Assembly: GCA_008360975.2 (NCBI GenBank)
Contig: CM039182.1
Location: 17,704,324-17,768,323 of the forward strand
Origin: Lichenostomus cassidix
Lineage: Eukaryota > Chordata > Aves > Passeriformes > Meliphagidae
Reading direction: 5' to 3'
DNA length: 64,000 nucleotides
Position numbers and translations under genes: made by a program. Below the pieces are notes generated by a model that had not been told where the DNA came from, made no database searches, and was given only the letters and a program-made list of their open reading frames with translations. Below are positions 13,539-25,718 of this stretch, one piece after another. How positions within the stretch are numbered: the stretch's first letter is position 1; every line of letters begins with the position of its first letter.

Positions 13539-15581
13539 CACAGGTTTCTTGCTGTAGCATCATAGCAATAGGCATGAGCTTGTATCTGTTGGAAAACAGG
13601 ATCTTTGTTCTGAATCCTCTAGCTAAACATGCAATATATGCTGTAAATTGCCTTTATTATATGCTGTTTAAATATCTCATTGTCTGCTTTGCATACAAGC
13701 AATTTATTGCTGCTTATGTTCTGACAGAATTAAAACTAATGCTTAATTATGCATTGCCCTAGTAATGTGGTGTTTAGGGTGAATGTATCTGAATTAAATA
13801 AGGGCCATTAATAATGCCTAACAATTTATGATATATTCATTGCTTGATTTCAAATCATATAAATTAGAGAAGCTTATTTGAAATGTCACCAATATAAGAT
13901 GGCTTTGTGGGAACACCTCTCTGTGTGCTAATTTCAGAATCATTACCAGCTGAGTCTGACTATTTATTCAATGTCCAGTAGGCTTTTATTATTCCCTTAT
14001 TTGCAGTTTAATTACAACCTCTGTTTTCCTGACAGTGTGAATTCAATCCTAAACCTGCAGGAGCAAAATGAGTTGCAATCAGTCGGTTTTTTGCCTGAAA
14101 GCTTCTTTTTGCTTTGGCTACCTCCCATGACCAAGCCACCACTCTGAGCAGATCCCTACAGCCACAATTTTTTGTATGTGTTTAAAGGGGCGACGCCAGT
14201 CTAAGGCTTTCAAAATTCTTCTGTCTTAAAGCTTGTAAGTTTTTGGGGGCTGTTTCCAACTCACATAACCACCCACCTTTATACTAATATCGCAGAAGAT
14301 ACTGAATTAATTACTTAAAGGGAGATTTCTGGGTCACTTACTAATATCGTGTGTGCATGTGTTTACAAATGTTATTAATACACATGAGGTATTTATACAT
14401 AATATGCATGGTTACTGTGCAACTAAAATTTTAGTCATTCGTATTTAAAACAATACATTCTCTAAGACTATAGTGGGATTTAAATTCCTCGAAGACACAG
14501 CAAGCATTGTCTGTTTCAAATAAGACAAACTGCATGCAGCAAAATTTTGCATTGGCAACCATAATTCAAGCCAGTTAAAGGATGTAGGTTGCAGGACTAA
14601 AAGAATTTTCCTTTTCAATATGATGCACATGCATTTATTATAGAGATGCTATACATGTGGGTTCTCAGAATTTAATTGTAGTTAAATGAATATTTGATCC
14701 TGAGCCCTCAGTCCTGTGTCCAGTGAGGTTTGTTTTTTTTGCTTCATTTATGCTTTGCAATTATCTCTTGTGGGAAATTGTTTCTTGCTTATTATTTCAT
14801 TACATTCAAAAGCACTTCTTAGAGGAAAATGGGTATTTCTCATTTCTTATGTAATTATTACAGCTGTTGTAACACAGTTTCTGTTGTAATTGGGAATATT
14901 GAACTTTCATCCTCACAGACACATCCCATTTACTATTGCTGAGGGAGCTAGCTGTATTTAATGGGTAACATGAAGAGATGGGCGTAATACTTGTCAAAGG
15001 TATCACATGCATCTTAACACATTTTCTGTTGTGCTTAAATTTCAAACACATTAAAAGAAGCAAAATACTCATTTGAGATAAGTTGGAAGATTCAAAATGT
15101 CTTCTTTGCATTTCATATTTACAGTCTTTCAGATGTGACTGTTTCTTCACGCAGTGATGGCAAAGTGGAGAATTGATCCCTCTGACCTTTCCCTTTTCTT
15201 TTAGCTTTTTAAGAGCTGTTTGTGGGGAGTTTGGATATTGTTTCTTCTCCCTCCCCCCACAATGTGGTTCCAGTTTCCACCAAGATCTAATGACATGGGT
15301 ATTCCTTTCTGTCTTGTGTGCATTTTCCGGTCTGGCCTCATCAAATCTATCCAAAAATGTACTATTGCACAAAGAACCAGACCTTATACTTGAAAGCTTT
15401 AAATTAATTAATTAGTGGCCTGTGCTGCTGGGATATGCCATAACTCAGCTGGTGTGCTATACCAAAGGTCACTCCTACTGTGTGTTCATCACCTGCTTTT
15501 TTATTTTCCTATTCTCCTAGAGAGGAATTCCCTAAAATATTAGAGAAATTACTTTTACTTGCTTCAGTGTTGGATGAATCT

Positions 15582-15692
15582 CAAAAAAACAAAACAAACC
15601 CCCACCCAAAAACAAACAAAAAACCAAACCTAACAAACAAAAACACCAACAAAAAAACAAAACAAAAAAGAACAAAACAAGCCAAAAAACCC
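15582..15692 (-). repeat. A/C-rich simple tract (T/G-rich on minus strand)
   Basis: About 110 nt of A runs separated by C, such as CAAAAAAACAAAACAAACC and AACAAACAAAAACACC. It is the complement of the T/G tracts elsewhere. It makes overlapping low-complexity open frames that are not genes. Confidence 0.85.
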
Positions 15693-18243
15693 TGAAAAAA
15701 TTCAGCACTCCTGGAAAACACAAAATCCTTAAACCTTCTGTTAGTCTGCATTTTTCCACTTGACTGGGGAATGGGGGGAGTGTACATTCACATCTTGTAG
15801 GGAACATCGTAGAAGAAGTATTTTGGAATTCTTGCTTAAAATCAACGAATCCCCAAAGTGGGGCTTTTTCATTCTGCTGTGTAGATGTTGCTTGTAAGGC
15901 CTACAGGTACAAGTTAAACTGTGCCCTTATGTAGCACAAATTTAAGTACTCACAGCATGAAAGCTAATCTATGGATGTATGCAGAGAAACTTTATATCAG
16001 CAAATTAGTAAAGCAAGTACCCATAAAAATTTGATCAATGCAGTTTTGATAATCTAAAATGCAAATTTGCAAGTAAACTTTCTGTTGCTGTAGATAGTTG
16101 AAGATGTTTGAATTCAGCATTTTTGATGGTGTTGAGCAGCAGGTGTTCTTGGGATCACTGTTATCTGGAATATATCTGCTTGTACGTTTCTACTACTCTT
16201 TGTTCAAGTGTGAAATTTGTTGTGTGATCTGGCAATCTGAAAGAGAACGTAATTCTGTAAAACAAATTCAAAGTTTCATATCTCTGTGTAGTATATTTAC
16301 ATGTCCCTAGTTTTATTTGTACAGCAGCTAGACTGGTTCTGCAGACTCGTGAACTGCCTTGTGGCTTCAGGGTGAGATTGATGTACGGCTGTATCAAATT
16401 CAGTAGAGAGCATGTATGTTGGATGTAGTGACTTTTCAATCAGTGTTTTGTTATTTTATGTTGTATTTAATGAGGTGTCATCATGATTTATGAGGCTTGT
16501 ACAGCTGTGTTTTCAAAAATTTATTGGAGTTTCTTCTTTCTCTCCCTTTGGAATGAGGAAAGAGCGTTCTCCCTACAACTCCAAGGAGTAGAGCACTTTG
16601 AGCTCATCCCAGACATCTTTCTCCTTCCTTTCTCTACTCTGCTTATAGCTGCCATGCTTCTGTCTAGAACTTTTCAGGGCTTTCCAGAGAAGCATTCTGT
16701 AACATTCAACATATCTTAGCAGTTTCCATGTGGGCTGCGAGGATCTGAATGATAAAAATGAGATGTGGCAGGGAACATTACTGGGGCTTTGAAGTATTGA
16801 AAGTCAGGAGACCACCTGACCTGCCTGCCCGTGTTGGTTGGTTTCTTCTGCTTATGAGCTAGAAGACTCTTTGCTCTTCTCATGTTTTGTTTGACTTCAA
16901 TTCTGCTAAAGGTCATACTTGCAGGGAGTGAGGTTTTTATTTTCTTACAGTATTTTTAACCTGTAGCTGCTTCAGTGAAGGTTTTTCCAAAAGCTTCTCT
17001 TAAGCAGGGTAGCATTTACAGGCAGTTAACATCTTCCTAGTTGGAAAAGAGTGGTGGATAAGGAGTGCTAGGAGCTGAGGAGCACATCTATGTTGCTACA
17101 TCCAGCCCCCAGTGTGCATTTCCATCCATAGTTGGGGGTTCTCTCTAAACATTGTCGAAAACTGCAGAGAAAAAATGTGCTCTGAAGGAGCAAAAAGATT
17201 TGACTGAGTAAATTGAGATGCATGACCAGGGTGTAGAGTGCCGTAAAAACATGGGTAAAATGTGTGTGTCATGGGTGTTGGGTGACTGTTGTGGGAATGG
17301 GTGTCTCGTTCCTGGTTTGAAAGGACCATTGCAAGCTTAACAGTTCTGTCTTGTATTTATCATGTTTTAGTTAAACTTAGGTAAATTAAGGGTAGATGAA
17401 TACATGCAATACTAAAAATGTGTCTACAACCTAGGTTATGGTGAAGTTATCTACATTTTATGATAGAGATGTGATCAGAAGTGAATTTCAAATATAAGGG
17501 AAAAATCCTAATCTGGAGAAAACTCCAGATTTGAACAATGTTTGTTTCAAAGCCACAAAGAGTAGATGGTCCAAGTAAATGTAAGAAAATAAGGAAAACC
17601 TTAGGACTTACACACATATATATTCCTAAGCAAAAATATATCTCTTTATTTAGATTCTCTGACTTGAACAATGAAAAAAATGCCTGAATACTGTGACTTA
17701 CAAAAACTCATCTGAGTTTTGCACTACTGTAAGAGGCAAACCTGTACGTACTGAGTTCAAAGTATGTGAATTCACATGGGTGCAAAATTTCACTTTATCT
17801 TCTATAAACGGTTCAAGACACAGGCATGTAAGACCTGCTTACTTCATAAGCTGCAGGGGTAAATAGTCACTGGAAATGAAGAAGTTGAATTATCTTTGGA
17901 AAGCATAGCTTGACTGACAAAACAAGAACAATGTGTTGGTATAGAGACCATTTTGCTGGCATCCGCGTTGACCTTCCATAAAAAGTACACTCCAGGTGTG
18001 CTTTGAAGCACCTTTTTTTATTTCTGAAACAAGTATAATACGGAATGCTCTTTCTTCTCTTCCAGAGTGTCACTCTTGAGATTGCATTTCATCTGGAAAG
18101 AATAAAACTGCTTTTGTGTTCTTCTGTTACTTGCGTTCGCTCCTGGGATATATACACAAGAAACAGTAGACTTTCATAATTAAGACATATATGTAGCATC
18201 TTTGCAAAGACATCAGCAACTAAATATATTCTCTTTTCTCTAG

Positions 18244-18341
18244 ATCAATGAACTGAGCCATGTTCAAATCCCTGTTATGTTGATGCCAGATGATTTCAAA
18301 GCGTACTCAAAGATAAAGGTGGACAATCACCTTTTCAACAA
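18244..18341 (+). CDS. PIP4K2A: PIP4K2A exon 2
   Basis: 98 nt encoding [14 protein letters not shown]... through ...DNHLFN plus two bases of a split Lys codon; about residues 49-81 of the protein. This is part of the N-terminal region of the kinase fold, which in PIP4Ks contributes to the dimer interface and the flat membrane-facing surface. It enters at phase 0 after acceptor TCTCTTTTCTCTAG and leaves at phase 2 with the canonical donor GTAAGT at 18342. The split codon AA|A is completed by exon 3. The alternative junction after AAG would need a TA donor and is excluded. The translation is essentially identical to what is known of mammalian PIP4K2A here, as expected for a strongly constrained exon. 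Confidence 0.97.
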
Positions 18342-19421
18342 GTAAGTCCAAGTAACAATTTTGTGTAGAAGTGGATAGTGGCAGTGATATTTTTATGAAG
18401 TACTATGAGCTCTGTTATTTTTCAGTGCATGGGACTGAAGTTTGATGATTAAGTTAATCCTGAGATAAACATAACCATCTGTGCTGTTCTAAAAAGCAAC
18501 AGCAAGGGCTGCTGGGTAGAATTTTTCCTCCATATGGTTTATTATTGCCTTATGAGTATCTTAGATATTGAAGGTGAGCCTTTCTTGCTGTGATTATTTA
18601 TGGCTGATATAAGCATTTATTTGTGTATTTTTAAAAACATAATTCATGTGCATGTGCTCTTTAAGTGTAATATTTGAATAAGAATGAGAATCTGAAGCAT
18701 ATGTCAAATGCAAATTTGGTTTTTTTTGGCTTTTTTTTTTCCATAACACAAAATCATACCAATCATATAGAAGCTTCAAAAGTATTAAGGTCATTTCATG
18801 TAATATCTACTGTCTCTTAAAAATAAAATGCTCCATGAGCAGTATGTACAGACATACAAAACTGTTAATGTTGGTGTGTGTATAACCTGAATTTTATTCA
18901 AGAATATATGTGGAAAAGAAAAAGTCTTCTGCTTTAAGTCTCCTGCTCTGTGACAAAGGTCAAAATAACTTTTCTCTTGTATAAGTCTAAATAAAATTAG
19001 TATTGAATGAGTCAAATTTTCTCGACGTTTTGGCACTGTTAGTACTTTTTGATGTCACAGATGGTATAATAATTCTTGTAAAATCCAATCTAAGATTTCA
19101 CCTTTGAAGTAAATTTAGAGCAGTGGGAAAGCATTCTTTTCTGCTTTTGAGTCCATATTTCAAAATTGTCAAAATACAGTTTGTGTTCATTTCATCGTTG
19201 TTGTAAACATAATAATGTTATAACAAGCTAAAAAACATTCATTAAACATTGTGAAGAAAAACAAAATAACCCAATCTCATTGAAAAAAAAGAAAGCATTT
19301 GAAGAGAGATTGTAAGAGGATTATTCTCAGCTTTCTATGAACAGCATTGAGACAAAATTCTCTAGAGTTATTTATTATATATGCACAATAATGAAGTTGA
19401 ATTGGTTTTATCTTCTTTCAG
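18342..19421 (+). other. PIP4K2A: PIP4K2A intron 2
   Basis: 1,080 nt, donor GTAAGT and acceptor TCTTCTTTCAG. AT-rich, with poly-T runs near 18720-18742. No repeat family or conserved element is recognised. Confidence 0.93.
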
Positions 19422-19518
19422 AGAAAATATGCCAAGTCATTTCAAATTTAAGGAATATTGTCCAATGGTTTTCCGTAATCTAAGAGAGAGATTTGGAATT
19501 GATGATCAAGACTTTCAG
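19422..19518 (+). CDS. PIP4K2A: PIP4K2A exon 3
   Basis: 97 nt: one base finishing Lys81, then [20 protein letters not shown]... to ...IDDQDFQ, about residues 81-113. It belongs to the N-terminal lobe of the PIPK domain; the [16 protein letters not shown] segment is a family signature also seen in type I PIP5Ks in diverged form. Acceptor TCTTCTTTCAG and donor CAG|GTAAGT are both strong. It ends at phase 0, so skipping it together with exon 2 (195 nt) would keep frame, whereas skipping either alone would not. Confidence 0.97.
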
Positions 19519-22447
19519 GTAAGTTCACTTCAAAAAAGCCTAGACTGATGAAATATTTGTTTTACCTTTTGGCCTGCCCCAGCTTTCTCTGGTTCCTGCC
19601 CTTCTGCCATCTTTAGTCCTCTGTGTTTCCCATTAGAGTACCTCCACATAAGCCACATTGTTGAAGCTGCAGGGTAATGCCTCTTGCAACAAGGAGGGAA
19701 AATAATATCTGGATACTACTGACAAGAGTTTCTATATTCTGCTGAGTTACTTAGATAACAGTTGCTTCAGTGGTCTGTCTATATGAGATGTGGTTTGGAA
19801 ATGACTACAGCCTTTTTTTTCTTCTTCCCTCATGCTCTTTTTGGTTAGAAGAGGGTGACCTATGGCCTGCCAGCCTCATCCTGCTTCATCATGTCTCATT
19901 TTGCCATTGTTAGTAGGATCTGGAAGCAAATCGCTTGTGTAAAGCAGAAACTGCAAATCAAGAAATTGCTCTATGTTTAGCAGGGTTGTTCTGTGCAGTC
20001 AGAGTTTCTTTCTGCCTCTGCAAAAGAAAGTCCTTGAACTCTGCTTCAGCCTGATTTGCCAGTTCTCACTGACAGTTCCCTTTTCTGTTAACAGTTCGTC
20101 ATGCACAGCGTTTCAGTCACAGGGATAATTCCTTCTGCAGTCACACTGCAAGATGTCCTGTCCTATGGAATACTTGCTGTGTAACCCAGCACTGCTTCCT
20201 CACATGCTCTTTTGCTCCTTTAAACTATTTTGATGTGAGCTGCAGTTACATTTACAGTGCCATTAAGATATATTAAGAGAATTTTTAATTAATGGTTTAA
20301 AGTAGCTAAACAAATGGTACAAAATGCATTTGTACAATAACACTCCCATTCTTGCTAATAGAGCAAACCAAGTGCAGCAGCCAAAATCTGTATCTGTTTC
20401 CTTCAACAATCCTTTTTACATATTTTCCCCTTTTTAGGATCAATGTGTTAGAAATGTATAGGTGGATTAAAATGTGCAGGGGGTGTAGATGGAGATTAGG
20501 TTATGAATCTCAGTATGCAGCTACTGTAACATTGCGAAGACATTTTGCCAGCCAGTGGAGAAGGGGATTGTTGGTTTATTTTGGAGCTGCTGTGATCATA
20601 TTGCACAATTTTTCATTATCCTGTTTATGGAGAACTCTTGAAAAGGAAATGCACTGAGACTGAGGCCAGCAGTTTAAACAGATGCATCAAATTGCATTCC
20701 TGGTTCAGTTTTGTTGATGGACCAAGGAGGATCCTCTTTTTGAGAAGTTACTTGATCCCTTTATCTCAAGTTTTCATTTCTCTTGACAAAGGAAAAGGAT
20801 GAGTGTCAAAGAAGGTGGACATATGAATGCTCTTAAAATTGTCCACTCATGCTTCCTATCTTTAGAACATGGGCTTTTGACACTACTAGAAAATCTAAGT
20901 TAAAATTCAGTAAATATGTTAGAAAACTTAAGATACTATAGTGAGTTAAAACTGGCAAATTTGGCATAATCAAAAATGCTGCATTCCACAGCACTGTAAA
21001 ATGTTTCCATCTGCACTGCTGTTCTGCAACAGAAATTCCTGCTGTAACTATGTTATACAGCTGTTTGGATTTATTAATGATAACAATGATAAACAGCATT
21101 AAGGAACTGTCACTGGATAAACTGTATTTTCATATTAAGACCAAAATTCTTCTTTGTAGCTATGTATTTTGGGGTTTTTGTTAATGTAACCAATCAACAA
21201 TCTAAAATCAGAACATGTAGCCACATTCTGGGTTTTGATACAACAAAATTATGTATTAGTTATTAAAAAATCTCAATGTTATTTAGTATTTAAAGTATAT
21301 TTAGTGAAAAACAGAAGACAGTTAATTTTAACCTAAGGGAAGGCAATGTCTGCCTTCACTATTGTTTTTTTCCTCAGCCCAAGCAATTTATCACTCTGGA
21401 TTCTTTTTCTACTGGACTAATCTGATTAAAAAGAAAAGAAATTAAGTGCTCAAAGTATTAATGTATTTTGAACTCATTTTCAAAATTAAATTACTTTTAC
21501 AGAACTATGCATTAAAAAAATTTTGTGTCACCCCATGTGTAAGATAGGGATTATCCCTATTAAATGTAGAAGTTGCTTTCATTTTAATGTTTCAATCTCT
21601 GTGATTTAAAAAGGGAATCTAATTTAACAGAGGGAATTTCACTATATATACTTTTTTCAGATGATTTTTATCTGCAAGGAAGTTACTCCAATTAATATTG
21701 GTTAAAATTATAGTTTTAAAATCAAACCTGAAATTGAAAAATTCTTGGCAGTGAAGAAGTAAGGGAAAGCTTATGGAAGAAATATCAAGTTACGTTCTCT
21801 GGATAGCTTATTATATTTCTTATATAATGATTTTCAGGAAGGGAGTTCTAGTCAATTGTGAACAATGTCATTCCTATTATTCAGCCAGATAGGATTGGTT
21901 TAGATAAATAAACCCAATTACCTTGTTCATTAGTCAGACACATCAGTCACAGTCTCAAAGAATATTCATTTTAAATGCTTTTCTTTTCAGAGTGTTCTGC
22001 TGATACCCTTGATTAGTTACTCCAGAGGGCAAATAGCCTTTCCTTATGAGTAAGCACTAAAAAAACAAAACCTACCTCATGAAAAAAAGGTAGCTCTAAG
22101 TACTGTGCTATACTAATTTTAATTCTTTACATTGTGTTTCTTGTTTTATAGAAATTTTGTGGACTGAATAACACATAGACTTAATTCACGTGTGGAATAG
22201 TTAATATAAGGAACTTCTCTTACAGAGATCTCCTTTTGCCTCTCTTCTTTCCTACAAGTAGTCTTTACTTCAGAGTCAGAGGAATTCCTTAAATTGTACA
22301 TGGGTCACGCCTTACAGGAAGCCTGTAATGTTTATGGCAATTACAGTTCCTGGAATGAACTCCCTTCATTCACATGACAAAAACCAACTCCCTTTTTTGA
22401 GACATTTTTGGTAATTTGTCCTGCATCTGTCTATCTTTCATAGTTGG

Positions 22448-22501
22448 GTATCTCCATGAGACATTTAGTACTGAAGTGGGATTGAAGTTTCATGGAGATA
22501 C
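22448..22501. repeat. Perfect 12-bp inverted repeat
   Basis: Arms GTATCTCCATGA (22448-22459) and TCATGGAGATAC (22490-22501) are exact reverse complements with a 30-nt spacer. It lies 30 bp left of the T17 tract. Confidence 0.9.
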
Positions 22502-22531
22502 ACATGTGTGGCTGCTAATACTGAGTGTGGA

Positions 22532-22565
22532 TTTTTTTTTTTTTTTTTGTGATTCATTCTTTATT
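22532..22565 (-). other. Poly(T) with minus-strand AATAAA: possible retrocopy 3' end
   Basis: T17 (22532-22548) is followed after 11 nt by TTTATT (22560-22565). On the minus strand this reads AATAAA, 11 nt, A17: the spacing of a poly(A) signal and tail. This is how the 3' end of a reverse-transcribed mRNA inserted in minus orientation looks. The body would extend to higher coordinates. Chance in AT-rich DNA is the alternative. Confidence 0.35.
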
Positions 22566-23837
22566 ACGGACAGCAATGTAGAAAATACAGTATGAAGTTA
22601 GTGAAACCTTGAGTTTTATTCAAAGATTGCCTATACAAACTTATTATGACAAATTAGGTCTTTAATCTAGGTTAAGAAACTTTATTCATATATATTAAAA
22701 AATTCTGAAACAGTAACTGCATCAAATTAAAAACTGGTTTGGCTGTTTTTTCTTAAAAGGGAGAACTCAAGTGATGATCAGTCAGTATGAATCAAAAGTG
22801 CATTTGAATGATGGAAAAACTTTAAAACCATTTTAACCACTTACAAAGACTATAAATTATCAAAGGGAAAGAGACTATTGTTTTGCTTTGTACTGTTGGA
22901 TGTTACGAGAATGTGCAAATGGATCTCTGACTGAAGATAACTTTTTAAAGTGTCAAAATAATTCGAAAAGCCAGAGCATTAAGTAATGACAGATTTTGCC
23001 TTGATAAGGTAAATTACATATTTTTGTTTGTTAGTGTTTTCTTGTTTAATTGAAAAAGAATCCTTCTAACATTCACAGGAGAATACTTGAGGGTATTTTC
23101 TAGTAGAAAGGAAAAAATTATTAGAAAACAGATATTGTAAAGTCCCTCACTACAGCACTAAATTAATATTAATTTCTGCATTCTCCCTCATCTTGAGATA
23201 TTGTAAAGGTTATTCTACAGAAAAATTTCTCCCTCCTCCCCCCTGCAGCCCATGTCCTCCCCAGTTAATGGGATAGCTGTTTTTCTTCCGGGTTTCTTTT
23301 CAACTCAATTGACATACTTTGTTACCTTAGAAAATCCAAGAGTACAGTTCTGTTAGAAGAATTATAGGATTAGCTTCTGTAAACTTCAAAATTATGAGAG
23401 ATTAACAGGCAAGCAGCTCACCTAACACCCCCCAACACTCTGCAGAAAAATAGGATCTACTGCTGTTACAAATGCTTCTGCCGCTGTTGCTGTGGGAAGG
23501 GAAACTTTTTTTTTTTACTATGCTCCAACACATCTGTTCTTGCTTAAAGTTATTGCTGAATCCTACATCTGGATTCTGCTAGGCAGAAGAGGAAGACTGG
23601 GTTCTTGCCCAATAAAGTACAATTGCTCATACCAGAGGGCACCAACATCCCAGTGTACCTAATGAGCCTTCTACTGGGGATGAGGGAGAGCACAACTGAC
23701 TTCCCTTGAAGTTTTAGTACTCAGTGTAATAGGAGACAGGCTCAGATCTGACTGTTCCTGTCTGCAGGAGCAGTTTGTAGAGATTCTCTGTACAGGGCAA
23801 AGAATTCATAAAGACCTTTCAGCAGATGGGTCTGTAA

Positions 23838-23900
23838 GGGTTTTTTATTGGTTTTTTGTTTGGGGTTTTTTTGTTTGTTTGGGGTTTTTTTTTGTTTTTG
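23838..23900 (+). repeat. T/G-rich simple tract
   Basis: T runs separated by GG and GGGG, such as TTTGTTTGGGGTTTTTTTTT. Confidence 0.85.
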
Positions 23901-25331
23901 TCTACCTGTGCTTGATTTTCCTCTAAACATTTTTCCTTATAAAAGATTGAAATCTAAAATAATAATTGAGAAATCCTGCTTTTAAGCAATTTCCATAATA
24001 ACAAACCATGTGAACTCAGTATCTTTCCCTTTTTCTGGTAAGGGTGTGAAGGAGACTTTTCAATATCTCTCAGAGCTTTCTGTGCAGAAGGATTTGTAGA
24101 CCAGACTCATAATAAGGCATCAGGAAAACAATGCAAATTCTAGGTTTGTTTTTTAGATTTCAGCCTTCAGTATAATTTTCATCTGAAGTATCTAAACTTC
24201 AGATCATCAAAATTCTTGTCAATCTCTAAATACTTTTCTTTATTTTATATGACTTACCCAGTCCTAAGACATCATCTTAAGAATTTAAAAACTACTTTGC
24301 AATCCAAGATGATATGTTTCTTCAGTCAGACAAATATTAATCAGAGCTCTCAACTGGTGCTTCTGCACTGAAATTCACACTTTTATTTCTTGCACCTTGT
24401 TTTGGGAAAGAACAAGCCACCTCTAGCATCAAACTACAGACAGCAAGGTCAGCAACAACTATGTTAAAAGTTGGAGCTTATTCCTAAGACAATCTCTTCA
24501 ATTAATTTAATAAAGTGTATTAAAAATCGTGGAAGCAAGAACTGTCTTGAAAAGAAAATACCAGTGCTGGTCATTTTATTTTAGCATGGTAAGTCTGTCA
24601 GTGCATGAAAAGTTCTTGGGCTCATCTATCAGATGAGATTCCTATAGCAGAGTTTGTGGATCCCAAATGACACTGACTCCAAGACATTCAGAACTGCTGA
24701 CATCTTGTTTGATATAAGCACAGGCAGTAGTGGTAGTAAAGTGTTGAACCAGCTATAGTGACAAAACCTGTGCTGTCTGTAGTCCTTCCAGCATGTGAAA
24801 AATGAAGTTTGCAATCTAAATCTAATGTTCTAAGACTTAGTTCCTTAAGTGTCAGCACAAATAATTATTCGGTGATGGTGGTACTTAACCTTAGTACATA
24901 TGGAAACAGAAATTCTAACTTGTGGTTTCTCTCAGTTTTCCCTAGAAAACATTTAATTTGCCTTGCTTTTGGCCCTTCTTTGCGTAAACTGAGTATTATT
25001 CACAACCAGGCATTCAAACTAGAAAAGAGTTACTTGGCATGTTCTGGCAACATCAAAACAACAACCTGATAGGTGCTCCCCAATTTCTAACAAGACAAAG
25101 CTATTGAAAGGAGGGCATCAAGCCAAGCTTTGCAGGGCTAAAGGGAAAAGGCTCCCAGAAAAACAGCCCTAACTCGTTCCAAAGCAAGTGCATGCCTTAA
25201 GCTGACAGCTCCAAATCCAGATCTGCAGTCTCAACAGAATAACTTGATTTAGGAAAGACTCTCATGTTTTGTTCATTAACTCTCATTCAGCAAAGTCAAG
25301 GAACCCATAACCTTTCTCCTGGAAGGATAGC

Positions 25332-25718
25332 TCAATGCAAAAAAGGTGGTGTTTCTCCTTTCTCTGTCAAAGTTAAGTCTTTCACCATAGTAATCACTCC
25401 CTGAATACAATTTTCTTGTAAATGTTCATAGGTGTTTGGAGTAGTACGTCCACATCTTAACAAGATCATAGGAGGAGCTCCATATTTCTGATGGGTGCAC
25501 CACAGGACCAGTGGTGTCCTGTTTTCATCTTTTGGAGCTCCCATGACATTCACCATAGGTCTTTTGAGAGCCATACTTATGAGCTGACAAGAAATGATCA
25601 TGCAAAATTGTCCATGCACCTGGCAAGGCGGGGGGAGGTTGAATGTGCTTGTAACGTGTCTTACTGGTAGTTCAGGTATGTTTTGCTCCACATCAGACTC
25701 CTTACACACCTTCCAGTG
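25332..25718 (-). pseudogene. Unidentified antisense open frame, possible retrocopy fragment
   Basis: About 125 codons on the minus strand without a stop, with a protein-like composition: PPPCQVHGQFCMIISCQL, GAPKDENRTPLVLWCTHQKY and ENCIQGVITMVKDLTLTEKG. It ends at TGA (25332-25334). There is no good ATG start; an in-frame TGA lies just upstream of 25718, so any coding sequence would be truncated or frame-shifted at its 5' side. I do not recognise the family. With the poly(T)/AATAAA signature at 22532-22565 on the same strand, 2.8 kb downstream, it could be a processed pseudogene with its 3' UTR. A random open frame remains possible. Confidence 0.3.

Larger units (their letters stand above)
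1..18243 (+). other. PIP4K2A: PIP4K2A intron 1 (3' part)
   Basis: At least 18.2 kb of AT-rich non-coding sequence ends in the acceptor CTCTTTTCTCTAG. It holds T/G-rich tracts (490-550, 13385-13477), an A/C-rich tract (15582-15692), a perfect inverted repeat (5126-5171), a probable LTR (about 7373-8575) and small direct repeats (11040-11092, 13472-13538). Several antisense open frames of 140-200 codons (12181-12777, 12711-13139, 14806-15372) show no recognisable domain and I read them as chance. Nothing else of note is seen. Confidence 0.9.

Noticed and set aside
14806..15372. 188-codon antisense open frame
   Set aside because: Low-information composition, no domain, no splice or promoter context; expected occasionally in this amount of sequence.
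15480..15807. Open frames rich in Lys/Asn/Thr (+) or Phe/Leu/Val (-)
   Set aside because: They are translations of the A/C-rich simple tract.
1..18243. PIP4K2A exon 1
   Set aside because: No sequence encoding the conserved N-terminal segment and no CpG island was found, so it lies outside the window.
21544..21560. Short palindrome ATAGGGAT-T-ATCCCTAT
   Set aside because: Eight-base arms are expected by chance at this scale.
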